Part shown: positions 12,764 to 20,468 of the stretch, piece by piece
Layout of the letters: the number at the start of each line of letters is the position of its first letter
Numbering within the stretch: position 1 is the stretch's first letter
Virus record (IMG/VR): IMGVR_UViG_3300044974_000700
Location: 21,554 to 85,553 of that record
From: a virus
Length of the DNA stretch: 64,000 nucleotides
Direction: 5' to 3' (one strand)
The notes under the pieces: model-generated
The model's database searches: none
The model's input: only the letters and a program-made list of their open reading frames with translations
Told to the model about the DNA's origin: nothing
Position numbers and translations under genes: made by a program

Positions 12764-14001
12764 TTTTTATTCTCCTTTATTGCAAAATGCCAATCCTTAT
12801 TAGATTTAACAGGATGATTATCATTATCAAATAAATTATATTTTGCACCCTTTGATGCCCACATGGGCAAGGCGTACCTTGCCCCCCTTTTTATATTAGT
12901 GACTCTATGCTCAATTGTTGATTCAAACATTATTAAACTAAATTTTTTAGGTTTAAGAGTTAAATTATTATTTATAAATTCTAAATAGCCACCATCGAAA
13001 TCGTCACTTAAATACAAAACTGCACTTTTATATAGATGTTCAGCTTCTATATGGTTATCCCTATGTGCGTTTATTTTAGTATCTTTGCCTAATAAAACCA
13101 TCCAGAATGCAGAAATATACAGATCATCTTCTTTAAAAAAATTTTTAAACTCTGTCAAAGTTTTATCAGAGTACTTTTTAATTAAATCTAAAATTTCAGA
13201 ATGTTCTGACAATGAAACACTTTCTGGTATATTTGCCTGAATGCTAAGTCTTCCAAACTCAAACTCACCTCTGGTTAAAGGAAATTTTTCTTTATTATTT
13301 TGATTTAGATTTATGTATTCAATAAATTTATTTGCATCTTCATTTGATATAAAATCTTCTATTATTTTTATTTTAATAGGGTTTTCAGTATTAGACATAA
13401 TAGAATCTAGGGTTTCAAAGTAACATTTTGGCATTATATCTATTAATAAATGTATTCTATCTTCTAAGCCACCATTTACAACAGAGTGTGGTTTAAAATT
13501 ATTTATTTCCCAGCATTCTCCCTCTTTCATATGTATTTTTTCTTCATTTACAATGTAAAAAACTTCATCATTTGTTATTAAAGGTATATGATATCTTCTT
13601 ACAGTAGACAAATAATCTCCGCCGTCGGTATGCGTAGAAACATCACTTTTTGCATTTAATTTAATTAATAAAATTCTAGCTGCACGTCCAACAACTTCTT
13701 CTTCCAGTGGCCTTATTATAGATTCTTCTATAATTTTATATATTTTTTCATCTTTGAGAATAGGATTTGCCATGGAGCCAAATTTCCAGAATAGGTCGTG
13801 ATCTTGAACTATATAGGTATTTGTAAAAAGATGTGGATTTCTTCGATCTTCATAAACCTGACTTTGTCTTGAAGTGTCTATATTCCACTCATCGTTAAAT
13901 TTTTTAACAACATTTATTAAAGAATTAACATCAAATTTTTTAAAAAAATTAAAATTAAAAGTTTCTAATTCCTTTTTAGGAGTATTTTCACCTCTAAGCA
14001 T
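12760..14001 (-). CDS. two-domain oxygenase: AspH-like plus P4H-like
   Basis: 413 residues carrying two separate non-haem iron cores. Residues about 1-200 resemble aspartyl/asparaginyl beta-hydroxylases (STHTDGGDYLSTVRRYHIPL, then FKPHSVVNGGLEDRIHLLID). Residues about 210-413 are a P4H-like domain (AHRDNHIEAEHLYKSAVLYL, then EHRVTNIKRGARYALPMW). Both retain His, Asp, His and Arg. Such a fusion suggests two hydroxylations on one target, by inference. Overlaps the sulfotransferase gene by 8 bases. Confidence 0.75.
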   Translation of the reverse strand: MLRGENTPKKELETFNFNFFKKFDVNSLINVVKKFNDEWNIDTSRQSQVYEDRRNPHLFTNTYIVQDHDLFWKFGSMANPILKDEKIYKIIEESIIRPLEEEVVGRAARILLIKLNAKSDVSTHTDGGDYLSTVRRYHIPLITNDEVFYIVNEEKIHMKEGECWEINNFKPHSVVNGGLEDRIHLLIDIMPKCYFETLDSIMSNTENPIKIKIIEDFISNEDANKFIEYINLNQNNKEKFPLTRGEFEFGRLSIQANIPESVSLSEHSEILDLIKKYSDKTLTEFKNFFKEDDLYISAFWMVLLGKDTKINAHRDNHIEAEHLYKSAVLYLSDDFDGGYLEFINNNLTLKPKKFSLIMFESTIEHRVTNIKRGARYALPMWASKGAKYNLFDNDNHPVKSNKDWHFAIKENKK

Positions 14002-14794
14002 TTTCTATATCCTTAATTAATTTATAAAGATTATAATCTATTTGGTTATTTTCTATAATTTGAGCAATATCATCATTTGATAACAAACTCATTAAATCCT
14101 GAGTTTTATATAGCTTGCCGTCTCCATAGTCACATACACTTTCATTTGTTTTAATATTTTTTTCAAAGTTTATTTCTATTTTATAATTTTCCATAAACCA
14201 TTTGTTAATATTATTTTCAAATTTTTCAAAACTATCTAACGTGTTTTTAATTTTAAATTTAGTAATTTGCTGAACTGCAAATGAATATGAAGTTTTTTCA
14301 TTTTCAACAAACCAAGTAAATGCTTTACCTTCATTAAACTCTTTTAACATTTCAAATCCATGTTCTTTATAAAATTGAGGAACGTCAAAAGATCTTTCAT
14401 CAGCAGGATTACAAATAAATCTTGCTTGGTAGTTATTGTGTAAAGAATAATTCTTATCTTCAAATAGATAATAACTTAACTTATCTTTAACATTTTTTAT
14501 TGATGAATATTCTTCTCTATCAACCAAATACATGTTATATATAAAATTAAAATAACTTAATCGTGCCTCAACTGGATTTCTTATTATAGTTGCTACATCC
14601 ATATTTGGATTCTTTAAGATTGGATATGTCCCAGCATGTATAGAAACATAAACCTTGTCTTCAAAATTATTATAGTTTGGGAAATGTGTACTTATATAAT
14701 ATTTTAAATTATTTTCATCTAAAGATTTTTTAATACATTTACTGACATGTTTACCTGCAGTTTTAGGTATATGTAAAAAATATAACTGTTTCAT
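13994..14794 (-). CDS. PAPS-dependent sulfotransferase family protein
   Basis: 266 residues opening MKQLYFLHIPKTAGKHV, the 5'-phosphosulfate-binding loop, with VATIIRNPVEARLSYFNF as the 3'-phosphate-binding motif. These define the sulfotransferase superfamily, which moves sulfate from PAPS to hydroxyl groups of carbohydrates, proteins or small molecules. An APS-kinase-like gene at 38061 could supply PAPS. Its position directly upstream of hydroxylases is suggestive. Substrate unknown. Confidence 0.75.
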   Translation of the reverse strand: MKQLYFLHIPKTAGKHVSKCIKKSLDENNLKYYISTHFPNYNNFEDKVYVSIHAGTYPILKNPNMDVATIIRNPVEARLSYFNFIYNMYLVDREEYSSIKNVKDKLSYYLFEDKNYSLHNNYQARFICNPADERSFDVPQFYKEHGFEMLKEFNEGKAFTWFVENEKTSYSFAVQQITKFKIKNTLDSFEKFENNINKWFMENYKIEINFEKNIKTNESVCDYGDGKLYKTQDLMSLLSNDDIAQIIENNQIDYNLYKLIKDIENA

Positions 14795-14934
14795 TAAGAA
14801 CTTGCTTCTAAAAATCCTTTGAAATGATATTTACACACTTCAACAACCTGATATTCGTTATTTTTTTCTACAAGTTCTCCAGTGTATTCTGCTGGACATT
14901 CACAAAAAAAGCATGGTGGCAAATTATTTTCCAT
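14794..14934 (-). CDS. small Cys/His zinc-knuckle protein, 46 aa
   Basis: MENNLPPCFFCECPAEYTGE...VCKYHFKGF: CxxCxC and CxxH. Same architecture as the knuckles at 9092 and 3400. TAATG overlap with the sulfotransferase start. Confidence 0.6.
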   Translation of the reverse strand: MENNLPPCFFCECPAEYTGELVEKNNEYQVVEVCKYHFKGFLEASS

Positions 14935-15766
14935 ATACCCCTCCATTTAATTCTGAATCTGAATTATTAATTAATTGTCCTCTTTCAAATCCAACCCTTT
15001 TTCTTTTTTCTTTAAGATATAATTCCCACTCATCTTCTTTTTCATATTTTGCTTTTTCTTCCCAGTAAGATGGTGCTCCTTCGTCTTCATATCTCCAATA
15101 TAATCTTAAAATATATTTTTTAGCATCTTCACACTTTCTTGTGGCATGGTATATGGGATGTTTAGCTGGGAATATAACTATGTCACCTGCAGATGGCTTA
15201 TAGCTACCTCTCCAAACTACTTCTTGTAAATCATCTGATAACTCTTTAAATATTATTTCTCCGCCAGAATACTCGTCATTTAAATAAAACAAACATGTAA
15301 AACCAAATTTAACCCCTGGCTCATCATGTCTTTCATGTTGAAAATCGGTATGGTATGGCATACCGTGATCTATGCCAGCACCAGCTCCTGGCGTGTAAGA
15401 AGCTATATCAAAAGCCTCCCACTTCCAGTTTGGCAAATTTATATTTTGATCTTCTGCATATATTTTTGTAGAATAATAATATAAATCTAAAACTTCTTTA
15501 ATCAAAAAGTTTTTATGTGCTTCATTTTCTATTCCATCAAAAACTTTATCAAAAGATTCTTTAGAAGGAAAAGATTCCCACGTCGGCCCTGGGGTAAATA
15601 TCCTTCTATGATCTCCAAAAGCATACCACCCTTCCCAGTTTTCGGCTTCATTCTCAAATGGTGGCAATGACTCATAATAATTGATTAACTCTTTACCATA
15701 TTTATAAGCTTTTTTGAAAACCCATATGGAATCATGAATTTTTTCAACTTCAAAATTAACTGTCAT
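14924..15766 (-). CDS. 2OG-Fe(II) oxygenase
   Basis: 280 residues: MPYHTDFQHE (H-x-D), FYLNDEYSGGEIIFKEL, then PIYHATRKCEDAKKYILRLYW (distal His, Lys/Arg). GDIVIFPAKH is the strand before the distal His. Charged C-terminal extension of about 55 residues. RBS GGGGAAG upstream. Substrate unknown. Confidence 0.8.
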   Translation of the reverse strand: MTVNFEVEKIHDSIWVFKKAYKYGKELINYYESLPPFENEAENWEGWYAFGDHRRIFTPGPTWESFPSKESFDKVFDGIENEAHKNFLIKEVLDLYYYSTKIYAEDQNINLPNWKWEAFDIASYTPGAGAGIDHGMPYHTDFQHERHDEPGVKFGFTCLFYLNDEYSGGEIIFKELSDDLQEVVWRGSYKPSAGDIVIFPAKHPIYHATRKCEDAKKYILRLYWRYEDEGAPSYWEEKAKYEKEDEWELYLKEKRKRVGFERGQLINNSDSELNGGVYGK

Positions 15767-15995
15767 TTTTTAGCTTCCCCTTTATTTTGATCCATGTACC
15801 TATTTTACCAGAATGGACTTTTCCCCTCAATATCTCAGAAAAGGTTGGATGTGGATTCTCATTTCCAATATACTCTTGGCCAGTTTCCATATCTATAATT
15901 TTCCATTTTGCAGGAGCTTTAGTATGTATGACTAAATCAACGGGATGATCAAAATCTTCTACCGTTGATCCATCTAAAAGTTTTCTAAGTTTAAT
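15756..15995 (-). CDS. hypothetical protein, 79 aa, possible ATT start or +1 frameshift product
   Basis: Open frame encoding FSIKLRKLLDGSTVEDFDHP... to KLKNDS, conserved-looking and ending inside the next start. No ATG, GTG or TTG precedes residue 36 (ATG 15890). An ATT lies one base after the stop of the upstream 31-codon frame, with AGG 8 bases before it. Alternatively ribosomes slip +1 at the ATT-TAG of that frame. It could also simply start at 15890. Confidence 0.4.
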   Translation of the reverse strand: MKLRKLLDGSTVEDFDHPVDLVIHTKAPAKWKIIDMETGQEYIGNENPHPTFSEILRGKVHSGKIGTWIKIKGKLKNDS

Positions 15996-15996
15996 G

Positions 15997-16092
15997 CTAA
16001 ATACCTAAATCTTCTACAAAATCTATTTGATCATCAATAGAATTAATTATATCTAGCTCAAGATCTGATGAGCTATTTTTTGTTTGACACAT
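15997..16092 (-). CDS. tiny acidic ORF, 31 aa
   Basis: MCQTKNSSSDLELDIINSID... ends VEDLGI. RBS AAGAAAG, overlapping the upstream gene. May be the 5' part of the 79-residue frame if frameshifting or a sequence error joins them. Confidence 0.4.
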   Translation of the reverse strand: MCQTKNSSSDLELDIINSIDDQIDFVEDLGI

Positions 16093-16228
16093 CTTTCTTA
16101 GGATGGTTAGGCTTATAATCATCAATAACAGCTTTTACTGTTCCGTCTTTTCTAAGCCTAACTATCTTTCCATCTTTAATTTGTGTTTTATTAAAAGGAA
16201 AACTTCCTCTTCGTTGACCAGAAGACAT
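16073..16228 (-). CDS. small basic protein, 51 aa
   Basis: MSSGQRRGSFPFNKTQIKDG then KIVRLRKDGTVKAVIDDY: very basic, possibly nucleic-acid-binding. TAATG overlap with upstream gene. Confidence 0.55.
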   Translation of the reverse strand: MSSGQRRGSFPFNKTQIKDGKIVRLRKDGTVKAVIDDYKPNHPKKDVSNKK

Positions 16229-16383
16229 TATACTTTCTTCCTGCCAACTTTTTTAGGCTGCAATACAGTTTCTCTTCTTATGCCGTGCTTGTTTCTATCT
16301 ATTTTAATAGCAGGCTTAAATTTACCCTGATGTGGGTGTTTCCTTGTAGCGCTACCTGTTGTTACTGTATTATTTTCTGACAT
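16228..16383 (-). CDS. small basic protein, 51 aa
   Basis: MSENNTVTTGSATRKHPHQG then a Lys/Arg-rich tail ending VGRKKV. TAATG overlap on both sides. RBS AAGGAAG. No family recognised. Confidence 0.55.
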   Translation of the reverse strand: MSENNTVTTGSATRKHPHQGKFKPAIKIDRNKHGIRRETVLQPKKVGRKKV

Positions 16384-16481
16384 TATCTTCCTTTTACGGA
16401 GTCAGAAGTAACTACATTGCGATCAGAAGCGGATTCGTATTGAATATCTTCTGTATTTTCGCAACCACATTCTTTACACAT
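16383..16481 (-). CDS. MCKECGC small Cys protein, 32 aa
   Basis: Opens MCKECGCENTEDIQYES; the CxxCxC head is shared with the adjacent upstream gene (MCVECGC), so the two are probably duplicates. Possibly metal binding. TAATG junctions. Confidence 0.55.
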   Translation of the reverse strand: MCKECGCENTEDIQYESASDRNVVTSDSVKGR

Positions 16482-16672
16482 TAGTCTGGGTCCTCTATAC
16501 CTTCTCGCATTTCATGAACAGGATCTTCTTCAATAAATTCTTCTCTCTGTTCACGTGTTGCTGTCATGCCAAGTGTCAATCCTGCATTGCCTTGACTTGT
16601 CATATCTTTTAAAGATACTGGAGTTACGCCTACTGGGCTGCCAACATTATTGCAACCGCACTCAACGCACAT
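16481..16672 (-). CDS. MCVECGC small Cys protein, 63 aa
   Basis: Opens MCVECGCNNVGSPVGVTPVS and ends in an acidic tail (EGIEDPD). Paralogue of the 32-residue gene that follows. No known function. Confidence 0.6.
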   Translation of the reverse strand: MCVECGCNNVGSPVGVTPVSLKDMTSQGNAGLTLGMTATREQREEFIEEDPVHEMREGIEDPD

Positions 16673-16674
16673 TA

Positions 16675-16833
16675 TTACTTACCACCTTGTCCAAGTCCAG
16701 ATCCGTCTTGTGTAGACTTATCTGATGCTGCTGGCATAGATCCAGTTGCTGGAGACTGCGATGCAGCATTCCATGGTGTTGTTCCTGCTGGCTTAGTGTT
16801 ATTAAAGCCATCTAAATTTAATCCGTCTGACAT
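16675..16833 (-). CDS. small Ser/Gly/Pro-rich protein, 52 aa
   Basis: MSDGLNLDGFNNTKPAGTTP... ends GSGLGQGGK: low complexity and probably disordered. RBS AGGAG. First gene after a hairpin at 16857-16880. Confidence 0.5.
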   Translation of the reverse strand: MSDGLNLDGFNNTKPAGTTPWNAASQSPATGSMPAASDKSTQDGSGLGQGGK

Positions 16834-16856
16834 TTTATTACTCCTATAGGTTTATT

Positions 16857-16880
16857 TAAGCGGGTCTAGAAGTCCGCTTA
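16857..16880 (-). terminator. possible terminator hairpin
   Basis: Minus strand: AAGCGG-N10-CCGCTT with AT-rich flanks, 14 bases downstream of the gene ending at 16894. No clear T run. Confidence 0.4.
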
Positions 16881-16893
16881 TTCTTCAATTATA

Positions 16894-17016
16894 TCATTTT
16901 TTGTATTTTTTACTGTAACAGTCCCTACATACCTGAATTATCTTAGTTTCTGTAGATGTTATTCGTTCTGCTGGACTAGTACATCCGTCTATCTCACAAA
17001 TATCTAATATATCCAT
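16894..17016 (-). CDS. small zinc-finger-like protein, 40 aa
   Basis: MDILDICEIDGCTSPAERIT...VCRDCYSKKYKK: two Cys pairs about 20 residues apart, basic tail. One-base TAATG overlap with the DUF2061 gene. Confidence 0.55.
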   Translation of the reverse strand: MDILDICEIDGCTSPAERITSTETKIIQVCRDCYSKKYKK

Positions 17017-17234
17017 TAATTTATTTTATTGCCAAACTTGGCCCAAACTCTTTCATGTAGATAATAGCCTAAAGCTTCCCATGCTATATAGCCGAGGGCT
17101 CCAAGAGTTGCATATTCATATTCAATCTTTCCAGTTAGCATCCAGCTAACAACAGCAATAATTCCAGCTACGCCTACAAGGTGAAAAGTTTCCCAGCTTA
17201 GAGTTTTTAATAAGCTTTTTTTATTTGATTCCAT
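17016..17234 (-). CDS. DUF2061 small membrane protein
   Basis: 72 residues: KKSLLKTLSWETFHLVGVAG, second hydrophobic segment, then YYLHERVWAKFG, the C-terminal signature of DUF2061. Two membrane helices. A second member of the same family is at 37812-38024. Function unknown. Confidence 0.75.
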   Translation of the reverse strand: MESNKKSLLKTLSWETFHLVGVAGIIAVVSWMLTGKIEYEYATLGALGYIAWEALGYYLHERVWAKFGNKIN

Positions 17235-17473
17235 TACGCAACCTGATTTGTTTTTCCGCCACCGACTACCTTTTTGGCTGGTGCCTTCTTGGCTGGTGCC
17301 TTCTTGGCTGGTGCCTTCTTGGCTGGTGCCTTCTTGGCTGGTGCCTTCTTGGCTGGTGCCTTCTTTTCTGTCATTTCTAACTCCTTAATTTTTTCTTTTA
17401 TTATTTTTTCAACTTCTTTTTGGTATTCTGTTGCCAATGGGAAGCCAAACCATTTTTTTAGATTTCTTAACAT
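17234..17473 (-). CDS. Lys/Ala/Pro-repeat protein
   Basis: 79 residues: an N-terminal helical segment (MLRNLKKWFGFPLATEYQKE) followed by six KKAPA repeats and GGGKTNQVA. Histone-H1-like or AlgP-like repeats of this type bind nucleic acid in other bacteria; here DNA compaction or a scaffold role is inferred only. Confidence 0.65.
   Translation of the reverse strand: MLRNLKKWFGFPLATEYQKEVEKIIKEKIKELEMTEKKAPAKKAPAKKAPAKKAPAKKAPAKKAPAKKVVGGGKTNQVA
17274..17365 (-). repeat. 15-bp tandem repeat, six copies
   Basis: Plus-strand unit GGCTGGTGCCTTCTT repeated six times without variation, encoding KKAPA. The identity suggests recent slippage expansion. Confidence 0.8.
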
Positions 17474-17637
17474 GCTTTTTCCTTATCTTCTAACTTTCTG
17501 ATTATAAGTCTGAAAACGTCTTTTGGTTTCCAGTCTGGAGGGTACTCAAGCCCCTCTAATTCTATTATTAATTCACGTAAAACTTTTTTCTTTATTGTAT
17601 TAAAATGATCCCATTCCATATTATCTAATTTTATCAT
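17467..17637 (-). CDS. hypothetical protein, 56 aa
   Basis: MIKLDNMEWDHFNTIKKKVL...PPDWKPKDVFRLIIRKLEDK: charged helical protein. Overlaps the next start by 7 bases. ATG 17619 is an alternative start. Confidence 0.55.
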   Translation of the reverse strand: MIKLDNMEWDHFNTIKKKVLRELIIELEGLEYPPDWKPKDVFRLIIRKLEDKEKAC

Positions 17638-17639
17638 AA

Positions 17640-18272
17640 TTAATAAGAATAATCAACATCTTTTTCTGAAGATGAATACAAAAGAAGTCCCATTCTTGGT
17701 CCATCAGACCAAACTTCGTGGCTAGTTTCTTTAGGGAATAATAAAATGTCCCCTTCTTCAAGTTTATACTCTACAGAATCATATCCAGTTATTTTCCAAT
17801 AAGAATTGCCTTTTATTTGAAAATAACATGCGTCCCAGGGATCGCTGTGGGTTCCTACAAATTTATTAGATAAAGAAATTTTAATTCCTTCTGAGTGCCA
17901 AATAGAATTGCAATCACAACTTCTGGTATCCCAATGTTTATAAGAGTTACAATTTTTAAAATTTTCTGAATTTTCAAAATCTGAATTTAATTTTTCTAAA
18001 AATAATTTTATTTCTGGAAAATTATTTTCATCCCAAACCATTCCAGTTTGAGGAGCCATCCATAATGGCCTTTGTAACAACACATTTCCAAAAACATCTA
18101 CTCCGCTTGCCAAATCTCTATCTTTTTCAATTAATTTTATATTATCAATTAAAGATTGATTGTATAAAAACCATAATATTCTTTCCCAATTTATTTCTGT
18201 TGGAAAATATTTTTTTAAAAAAATAGCTCTTTTTTCTTTTTTTGCTATTTTAAAATCTTCAACTAAACTCAT
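17640..18272 (-). CDS. JmjC/cupin-like oxygenase
   Basis: 210 residues. The C-terminal half has the cupin_8/JmjC pattern: GTHSDPWDACYFQIKGNSYW (H-x-D and the K/Y strand) and LEEGDILLFPKETSHEVWSD (distal His). Such proteins are Fe(II)/2OG protein hydroxylases, but cupin_8 members can be inactive. The -10-like TAGAAT is 6 bases before the ATG, predicting a leaderless transcript. Confidence 0.7.
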   Translation of the reverse strand: MSLVEDFKIAKKEKRAIFLKKYFPTEINWERILWFLYNQSLIDNIKLIEKDRDLASGVDVFGNVLLQRPLWMAPQTGMVWDENNFPEIKLFLEKLNSDFENSENFKNCNSYKHWDTRSCDCNSIWHSEGIKISLSNKFVGTHSDPWDACYFQIKGNSYWKITGYDSVEYKLEEGDILLFPKETSHEVWSDGPRMGLLLYSSSEKDVDYSY

Positions 18273-18284
18273 ATTTTTATTCTA
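18273..18284 (-). promoter_or_regulatory. leaderless-type -10 box
   Basis: Minus strand: TAGAAT (18284-18279), 6 bases, ATG 18272. The -35 region falls in a terminator stem and is not TTGACA-like. Confidence 0.45.
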
Positions 18285-18295
18285 TCATATTTATT

Positions 18296-18327
18296 AAAAT
18301 AGGGCGGTATTTCTACCGCCCTATTTT
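18296..18327. terminator. bidirectional intrinsic terminator
   Basis: AAAATAGGGCGGTA (18296-18309), loop, TACCGCCCTATTTT (18314-18327): 14-pair stem with A and T tracts on both sides. Ends the secreted-protein gene at 18336. Confidence 0.85.
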
Positions 18328-18335
18328 TAATAAAA

Positions 18336-19484
18336 TTACTTTACTAAAGTAACTTTAGCCTTTGGATTCTTTGCATTCCATTGGCGAGCCAATTTATTAA
18401 AAGCATCCTTTAGGGATTTAATTGCTGCTGCATTATCTGCAGTTAGCTTAGCAATTTGTGCATCTTTAGCGGCGATGGTATCTGCAGCGACCTTAGCGGC
18501 AGCAGCGGCTTTATCAACCTCTGCCTTTACAGCAGCAGCCTTATCAGCATCTGCGGCGGCCTTAGCGGCAGCAGCATCTGCGGCGGCCTTAGCGGCAGCA
18601 GTAGCAGCATCTGATACTGCCTTAGAAAGGGCTGCATCTACGGCAGCCTTAGCGGCAACTGCAGCGTCCTTGGCAGCCTTTTCAGCAGCGAGTTCGCCAA
18701 GCAAATCACGCACTGTAATTGTCTTTACTACGCTTGAAGTTACAGTATTGAAACCTGTTACAACAGTTGCAACATCAGATGAATTTGTAACAGATACAAC
18801 AAGAGTCGAAGAACCAGTTGCTGGAAGAGTTACCTTGAAATCTGCCTGACCAAAATTAGTTAGAGTAGATCCTGTAGTTGCAGTTGTTGTATCAAGAGTT
18901 CCTCCAACAACAAGTGCTGTTAGTCCTTTGCTTGAAACCTTATTTCCAAATACGTCGGTTGCGGTTACTGTTGCAGTAACAACACTTGATGTTGTTCCAG
19001 CATCAGCAGCAGAGAGGGAAAGAGTATTAATCTTACCTGCTACGCCCTGTACATAATATGTTAATGTTGTTCCTTGGTTAGTAATTACTACTGAACCAAT
19101 TGCTGTCGTTTTAGTATATACATAAAACGTTGCTGTTGTTCCTGTACCTGTAGCAATTGTCAAAGATGAAGATCCTGACGATGCTGATACTGGAGCAGCA
19201 GATGTATGTAGTGCAGAAACAATTGTTGCGTTGGTTGCTACAATAGAAACTGATGTTCCCGTATCAACTGTTGCGACAAATTTTAATGCATCTGTTGCAT
19301 CTACTGTGTTATCAGCAGGCACTGGCAATGCAGCGGGTGTAGCAATAGCGGATGCTGTTGTATTAGCGGTTCCGTTAAGGTCTACAGCGACTGTCATTAC
19401 AGCAGCACTTGCAGGTGTTGCTACGATTGTTGCGGTAGTCATGGCTGCAACCATGGCTAGAGCGATTTTCTTAAATGATTTCAT
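18336..19484 (-). CDS. secreted Ala/Thr-rich surface protein with C-terminal coiled coil
   Basis: 382 residues. Sec signal peptide: MKSFKKIALAMVAAMTTATI then ATPASAA. Residues about 30-260 are Thr/Ser/Val-rich Ig-like strands (ASAADAGTTSS, TATDVFGNKVSSKG). Residues about 265-350 form a long Ala-rich helix with repeated KAAADAAAAKAAADA. The basic tail is ARQWNAKNPKAKVTLVK. G+C is visibly higher than in neighbouring genes, suggesting acquisition from a host surface-protein gene. RBS AAGGAG. Probably exported from the infected cell or displayed on its surface. Confidence 0.7.
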   Translation of the reverse strand: MKSFKKIALAMVAAMTTATIVATPASAAVMTVAVDLNGTANTTASAIATPAALPVPADNTVDATDALKFVATVDTGTSVSIVATNATIVSALHTSAAPVSASSGSSSLTIATGTGTTATFYVYTKTTAIGSVVITNQGTTLTYYVQGVAGKINTLSLSAADAGTTSSVVTATVTATDVFGNKVSSKGLTALVVGGTLDTTTATTGSTLTNFGQADFKVTLPATGSSTLVVSVTNSSDVATVVTGFNTVTSSVVKTITVRDLLGELAAEKAAKDAAVAAKAAVDAALSKAVSDAATAAAKAAADAAAAKAAADADKAAAVKAEVDKAAAAAKVAADTIAAKDAQIAKLTADNAAAIKSLKDAFNKLARQWNAKNPKAKVTLVK

Positions 19485-19534
19485 TTAATTTATTTCTCCT
19501 TATATACTCTGATTCTAAATTGTGAATCAGAATT

Positions 19535-19705
19535 CTATTCTAATTCCCATATTCTTACGTGAAAAGAACATGGGTCTCCGCCTTGATCCCATTCTTGGGA
19601 CTCTTGATCTGTTAATGGTGGTCCATCATGAGTATTACAAAATACATCTGATATCCATCCATTATCATAACCAAACTTTATCCAGTTATCGAAATCTAAA
19701 TCCAT
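19535..19705 (-). CDS. conserved actinophage hypothetical, 56 aa
   Basis: MDLDFDNWIKFGYDNGWISD, then FCNTHDGPPLTDQE and GGDPCSFHVRIWE: the CxTHDG...DPC pattern is familiar from small actinophage proteins of unknown role. Overlaps the thioredoxin end by 10 bases. Confidence 0.65.
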   Translation of the reverse strand: MDLDFDNWIKFGYDNGWISDVFCNTHDGPPLTDQESQEWDQGGDPCSFHVRIWELE

Positions 19706-19998
19706 TCTTTGACTTCTTCCATCATTATATGTTTTGGTTTTGCCCCGACAATTCTTTTAACGGGATTACCGTCTTTAAAAAGTATAGTAGTTGGAATACT
19801 TGTTACTTCATATTCCACAGGTTTTACTATTTCATTGTCAACATTTATTTTGCCTAACCATATACCAGTTTCTTGTGAAACTTCTTCTATGATTGGACTA
19901 AACATTTTACATGGCCTACACCACTCCGCCCAAAAGTCTATCATTATGAGCTTATGAGCTTTGACAACTTCTTCAAAATTATCATCAGTTACTATCAT
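19696..19998 (-). CDS. thioredoxin-like protein
   Basis: 100 residues with a complete thioredoxin fold: MIDFWAEWCRPCKMFSPI contains active-site C27-R-P-C30 (Arg instead of the usual Gly) and SIPTTILFKDG the cis-proline loop. It should reduce disulfides in the cytoplasm and may support a phage reductase or polymerase, as T7 uses host thioredoxin. ATGA overlap with the upstream gene sets the start at 19998. Confidence 0.9.
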   Translation of the reverse strand: MIVTDDNFEEVVKAHKLIMIDFWAEWCRPCKMFSPIIEEVSQETGIWLGKINVDNEIVKPVEYEVTSIPTTILFKDGNPVKRIVGAKPKHIMMEEVKEWI

Positions 19999-20468
19999 AC
20001 AGACTCCACGTGGGTTGGCCAGTAATAATTGCAAGAACCGCAGCAAGTATACCCTAGCTGCTTATAGTCTGCAAACTCTGAATAAAAATAATACCTATCA
20101 GGGTCTTTTTCATATAGCCGACCTTTATGTGAATAATGTAGGCTTTCATTGCCTAGCCACCAGGGTGTGTCTGATTCTAATCCCATAAAATTATTTTGAT
20201 ATATTTCATCAAACTGTACGTGGGTAGTATTTTTATAACCACGCAATAGTATCTCTTTTACTATAGATTCGTTATAAAGAAAAAGGAAGTCTTCGTGGCC
20301 TTTCCACATTTTAACTGCTGGATGATTACGCCAAGCACCAGTTTCTCCATATAATCCCGCCAGAGATTTAAGTATTTGTAAGTTTTCTACACTTTGCTTT
20401 ATCAAACGCTTTCGATCAAGATGCTTAGCTGTTTTTGCAAAGTCACGATGTGGTAAAAAAGTTTGCAT
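19995..20468 (-). CDS. pyrimidine-dimer DNA glycosylase/endonuclease V-like protein
   Basis: 157 residues opening MQTFLPHRDFAKTAKHLDRK, followed by LIKQSVENLQILKSL and WRNHPAVKMWKGHEDFL, the core of the Pyr_excise family, which starts base-excision repair of UV dimers. The C-terminus adds GYTCCGSCNYYW, possibly metal binding. Predicted leaderless start (TAGAAT 6 bases before ATG). Confidence 0.65.
   Translation of the reverse strand: MQTFLPHRDFAKTAKHLDRKRLIKQSVENLQILKSLAGLYGETGAWRNHPAVKMWKGHEDFLFLYNESIVKEILLRGYKNTTHVQFDEIYQNNFMGLESDTPWWLGNESLHYSHKGRLYEKDPDRYYFYSEFADYKQLGYTCCGSCNYYWPTHVESV

Noticed and set aside
17274-17365. CRISPR-like or intergenic repeat array
   Set aside because: The 15-bp units are contiguous and in frame, encoding KKAPA; no spacers.
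18475-19488. Ala-rich plus-strand frames opposite the secreted protein gene
   Set aside because: Mirror of the Ala/Thr-rich codon repeats on the real strand.
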